NCBI RefSeq assembly: GCF_905220995.1
Contig: NZ_CAJNBJ010000001.1
Coordinates: 558,001 to 622,000, forward strand
Length of the DNA: 64,000 nt
DNA from: Nitrospira defluvii
Lineage (GTDB): Bacteria > Nitrospirota > Nitrospiria > Nitrospirales > Nitrospiraceae
Reading direction: 5' to 3'
This document shows, in pieces, positions 59,614-64,000 of this stretch (its first letter is position 1; the number at the start of each line of letters is the position of its first letter). The translations under genes and the position numbers were made by a program. Below the pieces are notes generated by a model. It did no database searches. It had not been told where the DNA came from and was given only the letters and a program-made list of their open reading frames with translations.

Positions 59614-59859
59614 TTACCGCTTGAGCGATCGACGCCCGGTCAGCGGCACCATTTTCAACTGCGGCACGGACTCAGTCGGGCGCGAATCGATGCGATTGCC
59701 CTCGACCAAGGCCATCACGGATCGCCGAAAGATACGCAAACTGCCGCCGCCGATTTTGGTGGCATCCAGCCGCCCTTCGTCGACCCAGCGATAGATCGTC
59801 CACTTGCTCACGTGAAGCAATTGGGCGGCTTCCTTGACCCGCAAGAGCGGCTGATCCAT
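59614..59859 (-). CDS. Excisionase/MerR-type helix-turn-helix protein
   Basis: 81 residues from the ATG at 59857-59859. LLRVKEAAQLLHVSKWTIYR followed by WVDEGRLDATKIGGGSLRIF is a single winged-helix DNA-binding domain of the HTH_17 (AlpA/Xis) type. No other domain. It could control the adjacent TPR gene, or be a leftover from a mobile element, though no integrase is nearby. The segment upstream is Arg/Pro-rich and not part of the gene. Confidence 0.82.
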   Translation of the reverse strand: MDQPLLRVKEAAQLLHVSKWTIYRWVDEGRLDATKIGGGSLRIFRRSVMALVEGNRIDSRPTESVPQLKMVPLTGRRSLKR

Positions 59860-60228
59860 CACACGCCTTTCAGTACCCTTCGAGACTGTGGCGGTGGACA
59901 GGAGCGGCTTCGACACCGCTCCATCCCCGGGTGCGCGAGGGGGACGAGCCTCCCGAACAGCCGGGGCCACCATGCGAATTTCGGCACATGCCTCACGACA
60001 GTGACTTGGGGACCGGCAGCGGAGGTCACAGGGATGGCGCCTGCGCTGCCGGCAGGTCCAGGGTAGAGGGCAATTCAACCCCGGACTCAGACGATTCGAG
60101 TGAATAGCTCAGGCCGAACGCCCGATTGCGGCGGTCACAGTCATGAAGAGATGCCAGCCCAGGTTTGCCCCTGAACAGACCACCCATCAAGCATGCTGTG
60201 AAGAACGGCGATGCGTGCCCCGCCAGAA
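59860..60228. other. Intergenic region
   Basis: About 370 bp, GC-rich, with no convincing gene, repeat or RNA signal on either strand. Confidence 0.35.
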
Positions 60229-60561
60229 CTATCCCCTCGCGGAGACCGGCGGCGCACGGGTGTGGAGAGACGAGTGATCCTGAACGGCAATGAGCAAAGG
60301 AGCGGAAGGGAGAGCAGACAGATGCGTCACCCAGACGACCCCGCTATCTGCGTGAGCCATTGGCCCGACATCCGATGAGACTTGGCAGGCCCACGAACAG
60401 AGCGTGGAGTGGGAGTCCGTACCGGAATGTTGATGGTGCTCTCCGGACGGTGCCGCATGAGCAAAGGAACAGCCGGGAGCGACAAGCGCCAAGGCCAGAT
60501 AGACCAAGGCGACACTGAGAGTGACTAGAATGGCTGATGTTTTAGTGGACAATCGATTCAT
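60229..60561 (-). CDS. Small exported His/Cys protein
   Basis: 110 residues with a signal peptide (ILVTLSVALVYLALALVAPG) and a mature part with GEHHQHSGTDSHSTLCSWAC and a C-terminal HTRAPPV. The His run plus CSWAC suggests metal binding. It shares the xxLCxxxC and RAPP features with the gene at 61.9 kb on the other side of exbBD, so they may be paralogues. It lies 260 bp downstream of exbD. No family named. Confidence 0.6.
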   Translation of the reverse strand: MNRLSTKTSAILVTLSVALVYLALALVAPGCSFAHAAPSGEHHQHSGTDSHSTLCSWACQVSSDVGPMAHADSGVVWVTHLSALPSAPLLIAVQDHSSLHTRAPPVSARG

Positions 60562-60823
60562 GGGTCTACAGTCTTTACTGGATACTCATCTACGCCCTTC
60601 CACGAAACTTGTCTACCGACGGATGCTCACGGTTGCTACAACCTGCGCGGCTTTACTTCGCGTCTCGAGTAGACGAACATGACAACACTGGAATGAATCG
60701 ATCCATAGACCGCCATCTCCTCGGTCGACCGGAAGTCAACGTTCGCAACTGCCCCTTTTCAGCAGGTTCTGCTCAAACCATCCAAGCAAGGTTGTTTGAA
60801 CCCATCTCGACCCATGCGAGTTC
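60562..60823. other. Intergenic region with repeat remnants
   Basis: At 60751-60792 the plus strand has GCCCCTTTTCAGCAGG then GCTCAAACCATCCAAGCAAGG: the left and right ends of the stop-adjacent family joined with four bases between them and the body missing. The rest has no gene. Confidence 0.45.
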
Positions 60824-61198
60824 TCACGTCCGCACCACTTCCAGGCTCACCTGTTGGAACCCCAGCCCGCGGATGCGATCCACGATGACGACGAATCGCT
60901 CCAGCCGCGTCACCTTGTCGGCACGGACCAACACCGGCAAGTGACGAGGATGCGGCGCCAGCACGATCTCCAATTGTTCCTCGTCGATTACACGGTCGTC
61001 CACGAAGACCCTCCCTTCAGCCGTGACGGTGACGACGATCGGCCGGTCCTGCCGGTCGCCCGATGTCGAGGCTTTGGCAAGATTGACAGGAATCTGCCTC
61101 GTGGTGATGAACGTCGCCGTGGTCAGCACAATCACGAGCAAGACCAGCATAATATCCACCAGCGGAATCACATTGATCTGATCGACCTCACGCTCCAT
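60824..61198 (-). CDS. exbD: ExbD/TolR-family energiser subunit
   Basis: 124 residues. One N-terminal TM helix with the conserved Asp (INVIPLVDIMLVLLVIVLTT) and a periplasmic domain with FQQVSLEVVRT at the end. Short N-terminus, as in ExbD. It overlaps the exbB stop by 11 bp. With ExbB it turns proton flow into work for TonB, most likely for the receptor at 62.2 kb. No tonB gene is visible here. Confidence 0.9.
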   Translation of the reverse strand: MEREVDQINVIPLVDIMLVLLVIVLTTATFITTRQIPVNLAKASTSGDRQDRPIVVTVTAEGRVFVDDRVIDEEQLEIVLAPHPRHLPVLVRADKVTRLERFVVIVDRIRGLGFQQVSLEVVRT

Positions 61199-61613
61199 GG
61201 CGAGCCTTATACTGCGCGAGCAACTCGCTGACGCGCCGCCGAAGCATGTTATTCATGACGACGCAAGGAATGGCGACCACGAGCCCCGCCGCAGTCGCCT
61301 TCAAGGCAAGACTCAGGCCGATCATGATCGTCGCGACCGCCATGGCGCCGGAACTGCCCATGGTGTGGAACGTCAGCATGATGCCTAACACGGTGCCGAG
61401 CAGGCCGATGTAGGGCGCGTTGGCCGCCACGGTTCCGATGACCACCAACCGTTTGGTCAATGCGATTTCACAGGCATCCAGCGACGGGTACGCATGCACA
61501 TCGATCCGCCGGTAATACAACCACCGCTCGATCGCCACGGCCGCCGCCCACAGGTTCAGCCCGATCAAGAGGCCGATCACGCCGTACTCCACCAGTTCTT
61601 TCATGCCGTCCAT
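61188..61613 (-). CDS. exbB: ExbB/TolQ-family proton-channel subunit
   Basis: 141 residues. The three TM segments (YGVIGLLIGLNLWAAAVAIE, APYIGLLGTVLGIMLTFHTM and LALKATAAGLVVAIPCVVMN) and the GLLGTVLG block match the MotA/TolQ/ExbB family. The protein is short: ExbB usually has an extra N-terminal signal or linker. Such a sequence is encoded just upstream in another frame (see 61468-61785), so a frame change may have separated the two parts. Overlaps exbD by 11 bp. Confidence 0.9.
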   Translation of the reverse strand: MDGMKELVEYGVIGLLIGLNLWAAAVAIERWLYYRRIDVHAYPSLDACEIALTKRLVVIGTVAANAPYIGLLGTVLGIMLTFHTMGSSGAMAVATIMIGLSLALKATAAGLVVAIPCVVMNNMLRRRVSELLAQYKARHGA

Positions 61614-61785
61614 GATTCATTCTCCATGGGCTATTCAACTGCTCTCTCAGCGCTTCCTCACGCCGGATCAGCCCTTCGTCGTCGGCAACGGCCTCGGACG
61701 CGTCGGCGGCGAACGTGCCACCGTTGCAAGCCAACAGGGATATCAACCCCACCATCGCAACCACCCTACGTCGAACCCCAGACAT
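61468..61785 (-). CDS. Possible short exported ORF upstream of exbB
   Basis: From the ATG at 61783-61785 the frame encodes RRRVVAMVGLISLLAC, ASEAVADDEGLIRREEALRE and QLNSPWR, a signal peptide plus coiled piece, and then runs on inside exbB in the wrong frame. It could be a short exported protein that ends early after a base error, or a lost N-terminal extension of ExbB. I list it as uncertain. Confidence 0.3.
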   Translation of the reverse strand: MSGVRRRVVAMVGLISLLACNGGTFAADASEAVADDEGLIRREEALREQLNSPWRMNHGRHERTGGVRRDRPLDRAEPVGGGRGDRAVVVLPADRCACVPVAGCL

Positions 61786-61864
61786 ACTAATGCCTCCTTT
61801 CCACGGAGCAGGGCGGAAGTCCGTCCGGACGCCGTCCCTACACCACGCGCGATACTCCTGTCGA

Positions 61865-62254
61865 TCACATCGTCCAGACAGGAGCAGGAGGCGGAGCGCG
61901 CGGATCACGAGTCACACGCGGCCACGCTCGCGGAGGTGTCGGAATGTCAAGGAATTGAACGGCGTTGGTCTGCGAGAGCCGCTCGGGCACGGCACCGGTC
62001 GCCACGACCGAGGTCCCAACCGCATGGCACAGGGCCTGACAAAGTATCGAGCGACCGGCGTCGGCGACCGGGTGTGAGGCTGCGTGCGTCAGTGCGGGGC
62101 AGCGCCCTGTACCGACCGTCCACAAGGCAAGTCCGCAGAGGCACACCGCGATCAACAGTCCCGCTCGGACCGGGTACTGTTGCGCAGATATGCTGCCGCC
62201 TATCCGGTGGATGGGCCGCCCACGGGCAAAGGACGCAGGCCTACTCGAACACAT
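61865..62254 (-). CDS. Small exported Cys-containing protein
   Basis: 129 residues from the ATG at 62252-62254, overlapping the last 14 bp of the TonB-receptor gene. A signal-like segment (AGLLIAVCLCGLALWTVGTG) precedes RSILCQALCHAVGTSVVATG and a C-terminal RAPPPAPVWTM. The LCxxxC spacing and RAPP end recall the small gene at 60.2 kb. The overlap suggests coupling with the receptor; a metal-linked role is possible but unproven. Confidence 0.5.
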   Translation of the reverse strand: MCSSRPASFARGRPIHRIGGSISAQQYPVRAGLLIAVCLCGLALWTVGTGRCPALTHAASHPVADAGRSILCQALCHAVGTSVVATGAVPERLSQTNAVQFLDIPTPPRAWPRVTRDPRAPPPAPVWTM

Positions 62255-64000
62255 ACCGCACGGAGAGACCGCCGAAGACATTGCGGCCGATGAACGGCCC
62301 GAACGCCGGTGCATTGGCCGGGTTCAAGGTGGCGAACGCATAATTCTCGTCAAACACGTTTTCCAGTCGGGCAAAGACTTCGATCCCCCAATGTTTGTGC
62401 ACCATCGTCTTGTAGCCTCCCTTCAGGTTCGTCACCGTGTAACTCGGATTTTTCTGCCCGTTGAGAGGGGAAGAGGACTCAAGATTCGTATCACTCAGGA
62501 AATAGGCGGTCTGGTATTGCCATTCCACCCCGGCAAAGGTGCCGGCCAACAATCCCTGCAGTTGCTCGTACGTCCAGTCGATGACGAGGCGATGCGTGGG
62601 CACCCCTGGCAAAGTCTTCCCCGCCAGCTGGACGCCGTTGACGAGGTAGTCGCGAAAACGGTAATCCGCATAGGTATAGGCAAGTTGGATCGTCAGCGGG
62701 CGAACCGGCTTATAGGCCAGGCCGACTTCCAATCCGTCGTGGTCGCTCTTGCCCGCATTGCGAAAACAGGGCGCAAAGATATTGCACGGGCCGGTGAAGC
62801 CGGTGCTGAAGCGCAGGAGCTCATCGGTGAAATGCTGACGATATAAGGCCACGTCGTAGTAGAACGATTCTCCCACGGCGCCCTTGACGCCGATTTCGTA
62901 ATTGGTGGATTTTTGCGGTTGAATGCCCGGGTTCAAACCAGCCCCGCTTGCCGTCAGAGGATTGCGGAATTCCGAGCCGGTCGGCGTTTCGAACGACTGT
63001 CCGACGGTGAGATAGAAATTGGCCCAAGGGACGGGACTGTACCGGATGCCTCCCAGCCCGGTCGTTTGCGCAAAATTCCGGCGGCTGGACGCATCGATGC
63101 CGCCGAACCGGAGATGGTCCTGCACCTTGAAGCGCACCTGGCTGTACCGCACCCCACCGACCAACTCGATCTGCTCGGTGACCTTGAATTCGTTCTGCAG
63201 ATAGACCCCGTCCTGGTTGATCCGTTCCTGCGTAAAGGACTGCAGCGCTCCCGGCGAGCCCAGGACGTTCGCGAAGTTCTTGTTCACCGAGTTTTGATCC
63301 TGCCAGTCGTACCCGACGATCAAGCGGTTCTCATGGCCGAGAATCGGCACGGTATTGGTGTATTTCGCAAAGGCCGCATTTTCAATGCGAGTCAACGTGA
63401 TGAAACTGCTGTTGAAACAGCAGAGCGGGTGGTGCAAGTCGCGCGTGGCGAAAAACCCCGTGACCGTGATCTCCTGATGGTCGCTGATCTGATTGCGATA
63501 GGTGAGGGCCGGGCGAAACCGCTCGTCCTTGCGAAACGGCTTGAACGCCGCGTAGGGCGTATTCGCAGGGAACGTCGCCGGTGGAATGGCGTGCAGGGTC
63601 TGCTGCTGCAGACGCGGGCTGTTCTCGAATTCCGAACGAAAGAGGCTGCCCGGAATGTCACCGTCCATCTGGCCGTAGGTGACGACGAGCGACAGATCCG
63701 AATGATCATTGAAGGTATATTTGAACTTCCCCAGAAAACGCTGATTCCTCGTCACCGATTGATCGCGGTAGCCGCCGTAATCCAGGAATGAATAGTTGGC
63801 CATCCAGCTGAACTTGTCGTTCGCGCCGGCGGCTTTCACCCGGTACTTTGAGAAATCGTACGACCCGAAGACGAACCGGGGCTCGACATAGCGATGGTCC
63901 TTGTTGCCCTCCTCCAACACGTAATTGATCACGCCCGCCGAGGCATTGCCGTACAGGGTCGAATTCGGTCCGCGCAGCACTTCCACACGGGCCACGGCGT
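62241..64000 (-). CDS. TonB-dependent receptor, C-terminal portion (runs off right edge)
   Basis: About 586 residues are present and the gene continues past the right edge. The visible part starts within the plug (ARVEVLRGPNSTLYGNASAG, VINYVLEEG) and covers the full beta barrel, ending RYVFE. Barrel strands such as FYLTVGQSFETPTGSEFRNP and KSTNYEIGVKGAVGESFYYD are siderophore-receptor-like. The signal peptide and TonB box lie outside the window. exbB and exbD are 0.6-1.4 kb downstream on the same strand and probably power it. Confidence 0.9.
   Translation of the reverse strand, partial: AVARVEVLRGPNSTLYGNASAGVINYVLEEGNKDHRYVEPRFVFGSYDFSKYRVKAAGANDKFSWMANYSFLDYGGYRDQSVTRNQRFLGKFKYTFNDHSDLSLVVTYGQMDGDIPGSLFRSEFENSPRLQQQTLHAIPPATFPANTPYAAFKPFRKDERFRPALTYRNQISDHQEITVTGFFATRDLHHPLCCFNSSFITLTRIENAAFAKYTNTVPILGHENRLIVGYDWQDQNSVNKNFANVLGSPGALQSFTQERINQDGVYLQNEFKVTEQIELVGGVRYSQVRFKVQDHLRFGGIDASSRRNFAQTTGLGGIRYSPVPWANFYLTVGQSFETPTGSEFRNPLTASGAGLNPGIQPQKSTNYEIGVKGAVGESFYYDVALYRQHFTDELLRFSTGFTGPCNIFAPCFRNAGKSDHDGLEVGLAYKPVRPLTIQLAYTYADYRFRDYLVNGVQLAGKTLPGVPTHRLVIDWTYEQLQGLLAGTFAGVEWQYQTAYFLSDTNLESSSPLNGQKNPSYTVTNLKGGYKTMVHKHWGIEVFARLENVFDENYAFATLNPANAPAFGPFIGRNVFGGLSVRYVFE

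Overview
The window reads as a high-GC, gene-dense bacterial chromosome segment, most consistent with a Nitrospira-type nitrite oxidiser (Nitrospirota). The pointers are a hopanoid-associated epimerase (HpnA) beside a prenyl synthase and a CruF-like carotenoid enzyme, a SmbP small metal-binding protein, a P460-like protein, NikR-linked metal uptake, and many small cytochrome, cupredoxin-like and HAMP proteins. The assignment is an inference from gene content; there is no rRNA or tRNA here to confirm it. Both ends cut genes: a family 2 glycosyltransferase on the left and a TonB-dependent receptor on the right.

Layout. 1-6.1 kb (minus strand): an aminoethylphosphonate-type pathway (two-gene phosphonopyruvate decarboxylase, AEP transaminase, nucleotidyltransferase, fused nucleotidyltransferase/CDP-alcohol phosphotransferase, flippase-like protein, glycosyltransferase) with no PEP mutase in view. 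6.2-12.7 kb: a small MITE-like element, two paralogous secreted proteins, and a TetR/MFP/RND efflux operon with a candidate operator. 13-25.6 kb: lipid-binding, AdoMetDC-like, ferredoxin-reductase-like, M50 and M48 protease, DUF2167, DUF1499 and DUF2914 genes, and several unknown lipoproteins and Cys-rich proteins. 25.7-32.3 kb: a defence island with a ParE-type toxin and antitoxin, a type III restriction-modification operon with an ORF6N protein between mod and res, and a HepT/MntA pair. 32.6-37.1 kb: isoprenoid/hopanoid/carotenoid genes and a cytochrome c operon. 37.6-50 kb: a GAF protein with a degenerate histidine-kinase core, an alkyladenine DNA glycosylase, a NikR-DUF3842-TonB receptor operon, and a signalling operon (lipoprotein, HAMP protein, pseudopilin with a glycine-rich insert, hybrid kinase, HD-GYP regulator). 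50-64 kb: HtrA, a copper-type P-ATPase with three YHS domains, DsbA-like, Slp, cupredoxin-like, SmbP, P460-like and TPR proteins, then ExbB/ExbD and a TonB receptor.

The least explained material is non-coding. One repeat family of about 120-170 bp has terminal inverted arms and occurs in six good copies. Each begins within about three bases after a stop codon, in the same orientation relative to that gene, and five of them keep the same mismatch in otherwise co-varying arms. A second hairpin family of about 50-110 bp has at least five copies with independent but self-complementary outer arms. A near-identical 34-bp promoter-like block lies 22-23 bp before the start codons of both the type III methyltransferase and mntA, which suggests shared control of two defence modules.

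Several proteins carry changes in key residues: the GAF kinase lacks the phospho-acceptor His, the P460-like protein has CxxCR instead of CxxCH, and an FKBP-like gene appears to have two compensating frameshifts.
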